Below, in pieces: positions 43,049-52,811 of a DNA stretch of 64,000 nucleotides (the stretch's first letter is position 1; each line of letters starts with the position of its first letter). Position numbers and translations under genes: made by a program. The notes below the pieces were generated by a model. That model saw only the letters and a list, made by a program, of their open reading frames with translations. It ran no database searches and was not told where the DNA came from. Origin of the DNA: Actinacidiphila yanglinensis (GTDB taxonomy: Bacteria; Actinomycetota; Actinomycetes; Streptomycetales; Streptomycetaceae). Location of the stretch: positions 496,001 through 560,000 of the forward strand of contig NZ_FNVU01000004.1 in the NCBI RefSeq assembly GCF_900107965.1, read 5' to 3'.

Positions 43049-46000
43049 TCATGGGCGTGACGTACGGGTCCTCACGGGAAGCGGCGGGCGGGCGCGGTTG
43101 GGGCGCGAGGACAGGTCGGGCGGTACGGCCGCCGGGTGTTCGTCGAGCAGGGACAGCGCCTCGCGTACGGCGACGGCGAGTTGGCCGTGCCGTCCCTCCG
43201 CCCAGTCGAGCGGGGTGCGCAGGCACTCGATGTCCGGGGCGACGCCGTGGTTCTCGACGGACCAGCCGTAGGCGTCGAACCAGGCGGCGTTCATCGGAAC
43301 GGTGATGACCGTGTTGTCGCCCAAGCGGTGGCGGCCGGTCATACCGACGACGCCGCCCCAGGTGCGCAGGCCGACCACCGGGCCGAGCTGCAGCAGTTTG
43401 AACGCAGCGGTGATCATGTCGCCGTCGGACGACGTGGCCTCGTCAGCGATCGCGACCACCGGACCGCGCGGGGCGTTGCCCGCGTAAGAGACGGGCTGGG
43501 CGTTGCGGGTGACGTCCCAACCGAGCACCGTACGGGTGAGTTTCTCGATGACGAGTTCACTGATGTTGCCGCCGGCGTTGCCGCGCACGTCCACCAGCAG
43601 GGCGTCGTAGGCGACTTCCTTGCGCAGGTCGCGGTTGAACTGCGCCCAGCCCGAGCCGCCCAGGTCGGGGATGTGCAGGTAGCCGCAGCGACCGCCGCTC
43701 AGATGGCGGACGATGCTCCGTCGCCTGGCCACCCAGTGCTGGTAGCGCAGCGGCCGTTCGTCGACCAGGGGCACTACGGCGATGCGGCGGGGCGCGCCGT
43801 GGCCGCCGGGCGGCGCGAAGGTCAACTCCACGGTGGTGCCGCCCGCGCCGGCCAGCAGCGGTGAGGGCCCCGCGTGCGGGTCGACGCGCCGCCCGTCGAT
43901 GTGGGTGAGGACCGCGCCCTCGCGGATGCCGGTACCGGCGAGCGGGGAGCGCGCCTTGGAGTCGGAGGACTCGCCGGGCAGGATCCGGGCGACCGTCCAG
44001 GTGCCGTCCTTGTTGTGCTGGAAGTCGGCGCCCAGGAGCCCGATCGGGCGCTGGTAGTGCGGCGGGCCCTCGTTGCGCCGGGCGGGCTGGACGTAGGCGT
44101 GCGAGGTGCCCAGCTCGCCGAGGACCTCGCGTAGCAGGTCGGCGAACTCGTCAGGGGTGGCGACGTGTTCGACCAGCGGCCGGTACTGGTCGAGGATCGC
44201 CGGCCAGTCGACGCCGCACATGTCGGGGGCCCAGAAGTAGTCGCGGATGATGCGGCCGGCCTCCGCGTAGGACTGGCGCCACTCGGCGGTCGGCTCCACC
44301 TCGTGCAGGATGCGCCGCATGTCGACGTAGACGGTGGAGTCGTCGTCGCCGCGCTCGGTGGCGGGCAGGACGGCGAGTTCGCCCTCGTCGTAGACGGCCA
44401 GGCGCAGGCCGTCGCCGCTGACCGCGTACCAGTCCATGTGGCGGACGAGTTCGGTGCGCTTGGACTTGCCGAGGTTGAAGTGTTCCAGGGTGGGGCGCGC
44501 CGACGGGTCGGCCGGGTTGACGAACGTCTCGCCGAGCGCGCCGGAGATCGGCCAGCGCAGCCACACCAGGCCCCCCTCCACGGCCTCCAGGGCGCTGTAC
44601 TTGGACGCGGCCACGGGGAAGGGCGTCACTCTGCTGGGCAGCCCCTCCGCCTCCACCACGACCGGGCCGTCGCCGCCGCCCTCGCCCGGGTCCAGGCCGC
44701 TGCCGACCGGGCTGCCGTCGACCCGCAGCGCGAAGGGAGAGGGCGTGGCGGAGTTGAGCGGCACCAGGTACGGGCGGCAGCCCAGCGGGAAGGACAGGTC
44801 GCCGGTGTGCACGTCGTACACCGGGTCGAAGCCGCGCCATGACAGGAACGCCAGGTAGCGGCCGTCCCGGGTGAAGACGGGCTGCTCGTCCTCGAACCGG
44901 CCGTTGGTGACGTCGATGATCGTGTGGTCCGTGAGCCTGGCGATCTTGATGGAGCGCAGGGAGCGGCCGACGCCGGGATGCGACCAGGTCAGCCAGGCCG
45001 AGTCGGGGGAGAAGGCGAGGTCGCGGACCGGGCCGTTGGTGGAGCGGACGAGTTCGTCGACGGTGCCCGGGTCGGCGGGGCGTCCGGGCGGGCCGTACTC
45101 GTCGGCCGTGGTGCCCTCGCCGGTCGCGACGAGCAGCAGCCGGCCGTCATGAGCGGCGACCGCGAGGACGGAGCCGTCGGGGGAGGAGATCATCTGCGTG
45201 ACGCGGCCCAGCCGCCCGGCCGCCATCCGCGCGTGCGGTGCGTCGGAGGGGTGGCCGAAGGAGCCCCAGTCGCCGCTCTCGCGGCCTCCGTACCCCCCGC
45301 CGTCCCCGCGGGGGCCGGCGCCGTCGGTCTCCTCCTCGCCGCCGTTCTGGCCGCCTTGGCCGCCCGGTGCGTAGGCCACCGGCGCGGTCTCGCTCGCGCG
45401 GGTGAGGTCGCTGGTCCAGCGGACCGGACCGGACGCGGCCCGCCCCCCGACCGGAACGGCGTCGGGGTCGCCGGACCCGCCCCGCGGAACGAGGGCGAGA
45501 TCGGCGCTGAGGTCGGCGGGGACGTCACCCGGCTCCTCGGGGCCGCGGGTGAGGGCACGGGAGGCGCGGCCCGGCAGACGGGCGAGTTCGATGCCGTCCT
45601 CGCCCTCGGCGTCGGTCACATAGGCGACCAGCCCCGTGTCGCCCAACATCTCGGGCAGCCGCACCCGGGCACCCGGAACGTCGCTGATCGTGCGTGCGGG
45701 GCCGTCGCGGTGGGTGAGCCAGTACAGGCTGCCCCGCACGCAGACGGCGCTGGCGCGGCCGGTGCGGTCCATGGCGATGCCGTCGAGGTTCGCGGCGGCT
45801 GGCACCTGGTACGGGCGGCGGCCGCTGCGCGGGCCGCCGAGGCGGACGTCCAGGCGGCGGGGGACGGAGTCGGCCGCGAGGCTGTCGACCAGCCACAGGG
45901 CGCCCGCGCACTGGTAGACGACGCGGTTGCCGTCGGTGGCGGCCGCGCGGGCGTAGAAGTCGGCGTGGTCGGTGTGCCGGCGCAGGTCGGTGCCGTCGGG

Positions 46001-46663
46001 CAGGCAGGAGTACAGGTTGCCGATGCCCTCGTGGTCGGACAGGAAGGCGATACGGCCGGCGACGAACATCGGCGACGCCAGGTGGCCCTCCAGGTCGGGC
46101 ACCAGCCGCTCGCCGTGCAGCCACAGCCGCCCGGTGGCACCGCCGCGGTAGCGCTTCCAGGCGTGCGGCTCGTGCGGCGGGGTGCCGGTGAGCAGCAGGG
46201 TGCGCCGCTCCCCGTCGTCGCAGTCGTGCACGGCGATGTCGGAGACCGGTCCCCAGGGCAGCGGACCGCCCGGACCGTGCTCGGTCGGGACGCTGTGCGC
46301 CCAGGTGTGGTACGCGAACGGCTGCCCGTGCGACGAGACCGCCAGGATGTCGCCGTCCGGCGTCCAGGAGCACACCCGGGTGTCGGAACTGCCCCAGTAG
46401 GTCAGCCGCCGCGGGGCGCCGCCGTCCACCGGGACGAGGTACACCTCGGGGTCGAGGCTGCGCCAGGTGGTGAAGGCGATGGTGCCGCCGTCGGGCGAGA
46501 TGCGGGGGCTGCCCACACGGGTGCGGTCGGCGGTCACCCGCCACGCTCGGCCGGGCTCCGCGCCCGGCGGCCCGAGGGGAGCCACCCAGATGTCGTCCTC
46601 CGCGGCGAAGCAGAGCAGGTCGCCGTGCAGGTGCGGGAACCGGAGGTACGCGCCGTCGCTCAT
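43049..46663 (-). CDS. Tricorn-type S41 peptidase
   Basis: 1204-residue cytoplasmic protease. An N-terminal beta-propeller (repeats such as GRIAFLSDHEGIGNLYSC and DGRYLAFLSWRGFDP) is followed by a second propeller, a PDZ domain (around ILPGESSDSKARSPLAGTGI) and the S41 core: GTSHAYVQP (catalytic Ser-His region), VDVRGNAGGNISELVIEKL and DEATSSDGDMI with the nucleophile Ser. Tricorn degrades proteasome-made oligopeptides. A long Gly/Asp-rich insert occurs between the propellers. Start ATG 46663 (MSDGAYLRFPHLHGDL) is chosen by homology; ATG 46672 is possible. Confidence 0.9.
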   Translation of the reverse strand: MSDGAYLRFPHLHGDLLCFAAEDDIWVAPLGPPGAEPGRAWRVTADRTRVGSPRISPDGGTIAFTTWRSLDPEVYLVPVDGGAPRRLTYWGSSDTRVCSWTPDGDILAVSSHGQPFAYHTWAHSVPTEHGPGGPLPWGPVSDIAVHDCDDGERRTLLLTGTPPHEPHAWKRYRGGATGRLWLHGERLVPDLEGHLASPMFVAGRIAFLSDHEGIGNLYSCLPDGTDLRRHTDHADFYARAAATDGNRVVYQCAGALWLVDSLAADSVPRRLDVRLGGPRSGRRPYQVPAAANLDGIAMDRTGRASAVCVRGSLYWLTHRDGPARTISDVPGARVRLPEMLGDTGLVAYVTDAEGEDGIELARLPGRASRALTRGPEEPGDVPADLSADLALVPRGGSGDPDAVPVGGRAASGPVRWTSDLTRASETAPVAYAPGGQGGQNGGEEETDGAGPRGDGGGYGGRESGDWGSFGHPSDAPHARMAAGRLGRVTQMISSPDGSVLAVAAHDGRLLLVATGEGTTADEYGPPGRPADPGTVDELVRSTNGPVRDLAFSPDSAWLTWSHPGVGRSLRSIKIARLTDHTIIDVTNGRFEDEQPVFTRDGRYLAFLSWRGFDPVYDVHTGDLSFPLGCRPYLVPLNSATPSPFALRVDGSPVGSGLDPGEGGGDGPVVVEAEGLPSRVTPFPVAASKYSALEAVEGGLVWLRWPISGALGETFVNPADPSARPTLEHFNLGKSKRTELVRHMDWYAVSGDGLRLAVYDEGELAVLPATERGDDDSTVYVDMRRILHEVEPTAEWRQSYAEAGRIIRDYFWAPDMCGVDWPAILDQYRPLVEHVATPDEFADLLREVLGELGTSHAYVQPARRNEGPPHYQRPIGLLGADFQHNKDGTWTVARILPGESSDSKARSPLAGTGIREGAVLTHIDGRRVDPHAGPSPLLAGAGGTTVELTFAPPGGHGAPRRIAVVPLVDERPLRYQHWVARRRSIVRHLSGGRCGYLHIPDLGGSGWAQFNRDLRKEVAYDALLVDVRGNAGGNISELVIEKLTRTVLGWDVTRNAQPVSYAGNAPRGPVVAIADEATSSDGDMITAAFKLLQLGPVVGLRTWGGVVGMTGRHRLGDNTVITVPMNAAWFDAYGWSVENHGVAPDIECLRTPLDWAEGRHGQLAVAVREALSLLDEHPAAVPPDLSSRPNRARPPLPVRTRTSRP

Positions 46664-46938
46664 CTCTCCCATGGTTCGGGGAGCCCGCGGGACCAGCAAC
46701 TTTTCACGCCGCCGCACGCCCCCGCGCTGCCCCCGTGCGCCCCGCAGCTGGGCGCTTCCGCGGCTGCTGCCGCGCCTTCGCGCCCCCTGAACCGCGACGC
46801 GTACCGACGCCGTTCGACGGCATCGCCATCGGCAACGGCAACGGATCCCGCCCGGCCGCCCCGTACGCCGCGACGGACACGCCCTGCGCCCGCCTCGGCG
46901 CGCGGCGACCTCCGCCCAAGTGGCGCGACCCCCCCCGC

Positions 46939-48627
46939 CTACGCCGTGGCGCGGGCCGCCGCGCGCCCCGCCGTACGCCCGGAGAACAGGCACCCGCCGA
47001 GGAACGTGCCCTCCAGGGAGCGGTAGCCGTGCATGCCGCCCCCGCCGAAGCCGGCCGCCTCACCCGCCGCGTACAGGCCCGCCAGCGGCTCGCCGCGGCC
47101 GTCGGCGCCCGTGTCGCCACCGGGAGCGGTTCCGGCCAGCACGCGGCCGTCCAGGTCCGTTTCCAGGCCGCCCAGCGACTTGCGGGTGAGGATGTTGAGC
47201 CGGACCGCGATCAGGGGGCCGGCCTTCGGGTCGAGCAGGCGGTGCGGGGACGCGGTGCGCACCAGCTTGTCGCCGATGTAGTTGCGGGCGCCGCGGATCG
47301 CGGTGACCTGGAGGTCCTTGGTGTAGGTGTTGGCGATCTCGCGGTCACGCGCCTCGATCTCGCCGCGCAGCGCGGCCTCGTCGATGAGGCCGTCACCGGT
47401 GACCGCGTTCATGCCGCGCACCAGGGCGCTCAGGTCGCGTTCGACCACGAAGTCGACGCCGTGCTCCTTGAACGCCTCGACCGGTCCCGGGGCGCCGGGG
47501 AGTGCCCGCTTCAGGACCTCGCGCACGCTCTTACCGGTCAGGTCGGGGTTCTGCTCGGAGCCCGAGAGCGCGAACTCCTTCTCGATGATCTTCTGGGTGA
47601 GGACGAACCACGTGTAGTCGTGTCCGGTGCTCATGATGTGTTCCAGGGTGCCCAGGGTGTCGAAGCCCGGGAAGTACGGAACCGGCAGCCGCTTGCCGGT
47701 CGCGTCGAGCCAGAGCGACGACGGGCCGGGCAGGATGCGGATGCCGTGCCGGGCCCAGATCGGGTTCCAGTTCTCGATGCCCTCGGTGTAGTGCCACATC
47801 CGGTCGCCGTTGATCAGGCGGCCGCCCGCCTCCTCGGTGACGCCCAGCATCAGGCCGTCGACGTGGGCGGGGACCCCGGACAGCAGCTTGGCCGGCGGGG
47901 TGCCCAGGCGCTCGGGCCAGGCGGCGCGCACCAGGTCGTGGTTGCCCCCGATGCCTCCGGATGTCACCACCACGGCCTGGGCCCGCAGTTCGAAGGAGCC
48001 GGCGACCTCACGGGAGCTGGCCTCGCCGCGGGCCACATCACTGGGCACCAGCACCTCGCCGGCCACGCCGTCGACGGCGCCCCCGGTCTTCGTCAGGGAC
48101 GTCACCCGGTGCCGGAAGCGCAGTTCGACCCGGCCGGCCGCGACCGCCGCGCGCACCCGCTGCTCGAAGGGCGCGACGACACCCGGGCCGGTGCCCCAGG
48201 TGATGTGGAAGCGCGGCACCGAGTTGCCCGGGCCGGTCGCCAGGAAGCCGCCGCGTTCGGCCCAGCCGACCACCGGGAAGACCCGCAGGCCGCGTTCATG
48301 CAGCCAGGCGCGCTTCTCACCGGAGGCGAAGTGGACGTACGCCTCGGCCCAGCGGCGCGGCCAGTGGTCCTCGGGCCGGTCGAAGCCGGCGGTGCCGAGC
48401 CAGTCCTGCCAGGCGAGGTCGGTGCTGTCCTTGATCCGCATCCGGCGCTGCTCGGGCGAGTCGACGAAGAACAGCCCGCCGAACGACCAGAACGCCTGGC
48501 CGCCGAGCGACGTCTCCGGCTCCTGGTCGACGAGGATCACCTTGCGGCCCGCCTCGGCCAGTTCCACGGTGGCGACCAGCCCCGCCAGTCCCGCGCCCAC
48601 CACCACGACGTCCGCGTCCAGCCCCAT
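46939..48627 (-). CDS. FAD-binding dehydrogenase, fumarate-reductase/KstD-like
   Basis: 562 residues. DVVVVGAGLAGLVATVELAEAG binds FAD; VVVTSGGIGGNHDLVRAAWP and the C-terminal GLYAAGEAAGFGGGGMHGYRSLEGTFLGGCLFSGR are typical of the FAD-dependent oxidoreductase group close to 3-ketosteroid dehydrogenases. Substrate unknown. ATG 48627 has GAGGGAG 7 nt upstream; a GTG 30 nt before it lacks one. Divergent from the cellulase gene across a 629-nt gap. Confidence 0.85.
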   Translation of the reverse strand: MGLDADVVVVGAGLAGLVATVELAEAGRKVILVDQEPETSLGGQAFWSFGGLFFVDSPEQRRMRIKDSTDLAWQDWLGTAGFDRPEDHWPRRWAEAYVHFASGEKRAWLHERGLRVFPVVGWAERGGFLATGPGNSVPRFHITWGTGPGVVAPFEQRVRAAVAAGRVELRFRHRVTSLTKTGGAVDGVAGEVLVPSDVARGEASSREVAGSFELRAQAVVVTSGGIGGNHDLVRAAWPERLGTPPAKLLSGVPAHVDGLMLGVTEEAGGRLINGDRMWHYTEGIENWNPIWARHGIRILPGPSSLWLDATGKRLPVPYFPGFDTLGTLEHIMSTGHDYTWFVLTQKIIEKEFALSGSEQNPDLTGKSVREVLKRALPGAPGPVEAFKEHGVDFVVERDLSALVRGMNAVTGDGLIDEAALRGEIEARDREIANTYTKDLQVTAIRGARNYIGDKLVRTASPHRLLDPKAGPLIAVRLNILTRKSLGGLETDLDGRVLAGTAPGGDTGADGRGEPLAGLYAAGEAAGFGGGGMHGYRSLEGTFLGGCLFSGRTAGRAAARATA

Positions 48628-48974
48628 CGGCCCGCTCCCTCGGTCATCCTTACTCACCGGTAAAAACCTTAGGGCAGCACGTTACGCGAGCGTGCTCCGG
48701 CGGTCAGGGGTATGGCGTGGTGCACCTGGACCGCCGGTCGCCCGATGCGGCCGGCCACCTCCTGGCCGCCGCCGAACGCGCGTCAAGGAGCCGGCGTACC
48801 GCCTGGCGTCCAGGTGGCCGGAACGCCTCCGCAGGCCGCCTTCGGGACGGCTCGCGGGAGCCCCGCGAGGCGCCTGCGACCTGACCCGTCCGGGTGACCT
48901 CGCGGGCCCGCGGCAGCCGCCTGCGACCTCACCCGTCCGGCCGAAGGTGCCCTGTTCAAGCAGGATGTGATGGA

Positions 48975-49009
48975 CCGTCAAACCTCATCATCTGTCAACC
49001 TATTGACGG
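48975..49009. repeat. CCGTCAA/TTGACGG inverted repeat cluster
   Basis: CCGTCAA (48975-48981) pairs with TTGACGG (49003-49009), and within it GTCAA-CCTA-TTGAC (48994-49007) forms a tight dyad. May be a second operator of the cellulase or of the divergent dehydrogenase gene. Confidence 0.35.
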
Positions 49010-49122
49010 GTTGTCATCGATCTTTCCGACGCCACGGCGGCTCTGCCGCGCCCGCGCCCTGCGGTGTCATGGCCTGATCCCGGCCGCCGATCTGCGCTCC
49101 CACCCTTCTCCTGTTTCAAGCA

Positions 49123-49151
49123 TTGACAGGAGCAGGGCGGCTCCCCACTAT
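49123..49151 (+). promoter_or_regulatory. Promoter of the GH6 cellulase gene
   Basis: TTGACA (49123-49128), a 17-nt spacer and CACTAT (49146-49151) give a vegetative-type promoter 105 nt before the start; the CebR box begins at its -10 element. Confidence 0.65.
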
Positions 49152-49164
49152 GGGAGCGCTCCCA
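49151..49164. promoter_or_regulatory. CebR box
   Basis: TGGGAGCGCTCCCA is the exact 14-bp palindrome bound by CebR, the LacI-type repressor of cellulose use in Streptomyces, released by cellobiose or cellotriose. It overlaps the -10 element and start point, suiting repression. Confidence 0.9.
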
Positions 49165-49256
49165 CGTTAAGAGCGTGTAACTCCACAACGCACCACCTCC
49201 CATGACCTGTCGACGGAGCTTCGACGGTCCATCCCCCCAATGGAGGTCGTTCGCAC

Positions 49257-51032
49257 ATGGCAGTCCCGAAATTGCGACGCAGAACCGCCGCACTGGCCGC
49301 AGGGGCGCTCGTCGTCACCTCCGGCGCGGTGGCAGCCGCGTTGAGCAGTAGCAGTGCCGAGGCGGCGTCCAGCGCCTGTTCGGTCAACTACACGATCTCG
49401 ACCCAGTGGGACAGCGGCTTCACCGCGTCCGTGACGGTCACCAACAACGGCGCGGCGACCACGAGCTGGAAGGTCGGCTGGTCCTTCGCCGGCAACCAGA
49501 AGGTGACGCAGGGCTGGAGCGCCGACATCAGCCAGTCCGGTGCCGCGGTCACCGCCTCCAGCCTGTCCTACAACGGCACGGTGGCAGCCGGCGGCAGCGT
49601 CAACTTCGGCTTCAACGGCTCCTACAGCGGGACCAACGCGATCCCGACGGCGTTCACCCTCAACGGCGTCGCCTGCGGCGCCGCGGGCGGTACCGGCGGC
49701 ACGACCGGCGGCGGCACCACGGGTGGCGGCACCACGCCGCCGACCTCCCCGCCGCCCACGAGCCCCCCGCCGAGCGACGGCACGCGGGTCGACAACCCAT
49801 ACGTGGGAGCCAAGGGTTACGTCAACCCGGAGTGGTCCGCCGAGGCGTCCGGTGACGGCGGCTCCGCGATCGCCGACGAGTCGACCGCGGTGTGGCTGGA
49901 CCGGATCGCCGCGATCAACGGCGCCGACGGCGCGATGGGCCTCAAGGCCCACCTCGACGAGGCGGTGGCCCAGGCCAACGGGCAGCCGCTGACCGTGGAG
50001 TTCGTCATCTACGACCTCCCCGGCCGCGACTGCGCCGCGCTCGCCTCCAACGGCGAGCTGGGCCCGGACGACCTGTCGACGTACGAGAGCCAGTACATCG
50101 ACCCGATCACCTCGATCATGTCGGACCCGGCGTACGCGAAGCTGCGGATCGTCAACATCATCGAGCCGGACTCGCTGCCCAACATCGTCACCAACGCCAG
50201 CGGCCAGGCGGGCGCCACCGCCGCGTGCGCGACGATGAAGCAGAACGGCAACTACGAGAAGGGCGTCGGGTACGCGCTCGCCAAGCTCGGCGCGCTGTCC
50301 AACACCTACAACTACATCGACGCCGGTCACCACGCGTGGCTCGGCTGGGACAGCAACTTCGCCCCCGCCGCGCAGGAGTTCCTGAAGGCCGCCACCACCA
50401 GTGGCGCGACCGTCCACGACGTGCAGGGCTTCATCACCAACACGGCGAACTACAGCGCCACCGTGGAGCCCAACTTCAAGGTGACCGACAACGTCAACGG
50501 CACCACGGTGCGCCAGTCCAAGTGGGTCGACTGGAACAACTACGTCGACGAGCAGTCCTACGCCACCGCGCTGCGCACCGAACTGGTCGGCGTCGGCTTC
50601 GACAGCAACATCGGCATGCTGATCGACACCGGCCGCAACGGCTGGGGCGGCTCGTCCCGGCCCACCGGCCCGGGTGCCACCACCAGCGTGGACACCTATG
50701 TCGACGGCGGCCGGATCGACCGCCGTATCCACGCCGGCAACTGGTGCAACCAGTCCGGTGCCGGCATCGGCGAGCGCCCGACCGCGGCCCCGGCCACGGG
50801 GCTGGACGCCTACGTGTGGATCAAGCCTCCGGGCGAGTCGGACGGTTCGAGCAAGGCCATCGACAACGACGAGGGCAAGGGCTTCGACCAGATGTGCGAC
50901 CCGACCTACGGCGGTAACGCGCGCAACGGCAACAACCCGACCGGGGCGCTGCCGGACTCGCCGCTCGCGGGCCACTGGTTCTCCGCGCAGTTCCACCAGC
51001 TCCTGCAGAACGCCTACCCGCCGCTGTCGTAG
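49257..51032 (+). CDS. Secreted GH6 cellobiohydrolase with CBM2
   Basis: 591 residues. A signal peptide (KLRRRTAALAAGALVVTSGAVAAAL) is followed by a family 2 carbohydrate-binding module (about 38-140, with a Cys pair and conserved Trp), a Gly/Thr/Pro linker and a GH6 catalytic domain with the signatures VIYDLPGRDC and NIIEPDSLPN. Inverting exoglucanase releasing cellobiose; extra loops such as HAGNWCNQSGAGIGERP favour a cellobiohydrolase over an endoglucanase. ATG 49257 has GGAGG upstream. Controlled by the CebR box at 49151-49164. Confidence 0.92.
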   Translation: MAVPKLRRRTAALAAGALVVTSGAVAAALSSSSAEAASSACSVNYTISTQWDSGFTASVTVTNNGAATTSWKVGWSFAGNQKVTQGWSADISQSGAAVTASSLSYNGTVAAGGSVNFGFNGSYSGTNAIPTAFTLNGVACGAAGGTGGTTGGGTTGGGTTPPTSPPPTSPPPSDGTRVDNPYVGAKGYVNPEWSAEASGDGGSAIADESTAVWLDRIAAINGADGAMGLKAHLDEAVAQANGQPLTVEFVIYDLPGRDCAALASNGELGPDDLSTYESQYIDPITSIMSDPAYAKLRIVNIIEPDSLPNIVTNASGQAGATAACATMKQNGNYEKGVGYALAKLGALSNTYNYIDAGHHAWLGWDSNFAPAAQEFLKAATTSGATVHDVQGFITNTANYSATVEPNFKVTDNVNGTTVRQSKWVDWNNYVDEQSYATALRTELVGVGFDSNIGMLIDTGRNGWGGSSRPTGPGATTSVDTYVDGGRIDRRIHAGNWCNQSGAGIGERPTAAPATGLDAYVWIKPPGESDGSSKAIDNDEGKGFDQMCDPTYGGNARNGNNPTGALPDSPLAGHWFSAQFHQLLQNAYPPLS

Positions 51033-51206
51033 CACCTGGTACCTGGACAGCGGATCCCCCCACCGGGCCCGTGACGGGGCCGTCCCTGGTCGACCCGACC
51101 AGCCGGCGGTCCCGTCGCGGGCCCGCTCCGCGTGCGCCGGTCGGCGGTTCGTACGATCGAGGGGTACGGGGACGGACAGGGGGCGGCGGTCGGGAGGCGG
51201 CAGCGG

Positions 51207-52496
51207 ATGAGCGAGGTCGGGGCGGGAGAGCCGGACGGGGCCGAGCCGTCGAAGGACGCCGGAGGCGTCGAGGTGCACGGGAGGGTCGCGGACGGTTGGG
51301 AGCCGGTACGGGACGCCTTCGTGGCCAACTTCGCGCGCCGTGGGGACGTCGGGGCCGCCGTGGCGCTGCACCATGACGGCCGGGCGGTGGTGGACCTGTG
51401 GGCCGGCCGCAGCGGCTACGACGGCGGTGGGCCCTGGGAGCGCGGGACCGCCCAGGTGGTGAGGTCGGCCGGAAAGGGCGTGGCGGCGGTGTGCCTGCTG
51501 CTGCTCCACCAGCGCGGGCAGCTGGACCTGGACGCACCGGTCAGCGCGTACTGGCCGGAGTTCAAGGCGCACGGCAAGGACCGGGTGACCGTGCGGGACG
51601 TGCTGGCGCACCGGGCGGGCGTGCCGGCGCTCGACATCCCGCTCACGCCGGAGCAGGCGGTCGACGGGACGTCGGGTCCCCGGGCCGTGGCCGCGCAGGC
51701 GCCGCTGTTCGCGCCGGGGCAGGAGCACGGGTACCACGCCCAGACGTTCAGCTGGCTGGTGGGGGAGCTGGTACTGCGGGCGTCCGGCCGGACCGTCGGG
51801 CGGTTCGTCGCCGAGGAGATCGCCCGGCCGCTCGGCCTCGACCTGTGGCTGGGGCTGCCCGCGGACCAGGCGCACCGGGTGGGCCGGATCGGAGCGGTCA
51901 CCACGCCCGAGCCGCCCGCGTCCGGCGGACTGCGGGCGCGGGCCAAGCGCACCGTGCAGGACGCGTACGCCGACCCCACGTCGCTGACCAGCCGTGCCTT
52001 CGCCGCGATCACCCCGCTGCCCGACGAGAACGACCCCGGGTACCGGGCCGGCCAGCTGGCGGCGTCCGGCACGATCGCGACCGCGCGGTCGCTGTCGCGC
52101 TGCTACGCGGCGCTGATCGGTGACCTCGATGAAGAGGATGCCGAGGGTGCCGTCGGTGATGTCGGGGCCGAGGCGGGCGGCAGCGGGGGAGGCGTCGGGC
52201 GGCGGCTGTTCGCGCCCGCCACGCTGGCGGCCGCACGCACCGTGGAGGCCGACGGTCCGGACCGGGTGCTGGTGGTCAATACCTGCTTCGGGCTGGGCTA
52301 CATGCTGCACGGCCCGTCCGCGCCCCTGCTCGGGCCGGGCTCCTTCGGGCATCCAGGGCGCGGCGGTTCGCTGGCCTTCGCCGACCCGGAGAACGGGATC
52401 GGCTTCGGCTACGTCACCAATGCCCTGCAGAGGAACGTCACCGCCGATCCCCGCGCCCAGGCTCTGGTCAGGGCCGTTCGGCAGTGCCTGGCCTGA
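51207..52496 (+). CDS. Serine hydrolase, beta-lactamase/EstB-like
   Basis: 429 residues, apparently cytoplasmic. SxxK motif SAGK puts the nucleophile at Ser87 with Lys90; Tyr176 in GYHAQTFSW is the likely second-motif base, and FGHPGRGGS the third motif. The group includes esterases (EstB, LovD-like) and class C-like enzymes; substrate unknown. ATG 51207 has GGGAGG upstream. The C-terminal codons for ALVRAVRQCL fall in a 28-bp repeat whose second copy lies before the SDR at 54448, implying that the SDR once followed this gene directly. Confidence 0.85.
   Translation: MSEVGAGEPDGAEPSKDAGGVEVHGRVADGWEPVRDAFVANFARRGDVGAAVALHHDGRAVVDLWAGRSGYDGGGPWERGTAQVVRSAGKGVAAVCLLLLHQRGQLDLDAPVSAYWPEFKAHGKDRVTVRDVLAHRAGVPALDIPLTPEQAVDGTSGPRAVAAQAPLFAPGQEHGYHAQTFSWLVGELVLRASGRTVGRFVAEEIARPLGLDLWLGLPADQAHRVGRIGAVTTPEPPASGGLRARAKRTVQDAYADPTSLTSRAFAAITPLPDENDPGYRAGQLAASGTIATARSLSRCYAALIGDLDEEDAEGAVGDVGAEAGGSGGGVGRRLFAPATLAAARTVEADGPDRVLVVNTCFGLGYMLHGPSAPLLGPGSFGHPGRGGSLAFADPENGIGFGYVTNALQRNVTADPRAQALVRAVRQCLA
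52460..52487 (+). repeat. 28-bp direct repeat, copy 1
   Basis: Exact 28-bp match to 54407-54434. This copy is the 3' coding end of the serine hydrolase (ALVRAVRQC). Confidence 0.9.
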
Positions 52497-52811
52497 CGCC
52501 CGTCCCGCCGCCTGGTCGCCAACCCCGGTCAGCGTCCCGCCCGACGTCCGGCCAACGCCCCGGTTGACCGCCCGGCCAGGCGTCTCACCCCCACTTGTCA
52601 ATATGACGACTCGTCAGGTCATCGCACCGCAGCTGCGTGGCAGGCCCTGTGCCGGAGTCCCGCCGGCGGGACAGGGCCATCGGGACGGGCAAGTCCGACA
52701 GCACAGGCCGCGCCCCGCGGCCGGCCTTGCCTTGACCGGCTGATCCGCGTTCCCCGAACGTGGGGGTGATGTGGCGACGTCACCGGCCAAGGGACGAAGG
52801 GGGCCCCACGC
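52497..52811. other. Intergenic region upstream of the monooxygenase
   Basis: 315 nt with no gene. It holds a 13-bp palindrome TGACGA-C-TCGTCA (52604-52616), a possible operator, and a hairpin region around 52643-52678 built on GTCCCGCC/GGCGGGAC. These likely carry the monooxygenase promoter and control. Confidence 0.45.

Larger units (their letters stand above)
48628..49256. other. 629-nt intergenic region with repeats and cellulase promoter
   Basis: No gene is seen. It holds two near-identical 23-nt direct repeats (48871-48893 and 48918-48940, one mismatch, CGCCTGCGACCT core), the dyads at 48975-49009, and the promoter with CebR box at 49123-49164. Confidence 0.6.

Noticed and set aside
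44924..48663. Long plus-strand frames opposite the tricorn protease and dehydrogenase genes
   Set aside because: Shadows of minus-strand genes that carry full catalytic motifs.
48664..48960. Decayed gene upstream of the cellulase region
   Set aside because: No frame gives a recognisable protein; only a 23-nt direct repeat stands out.
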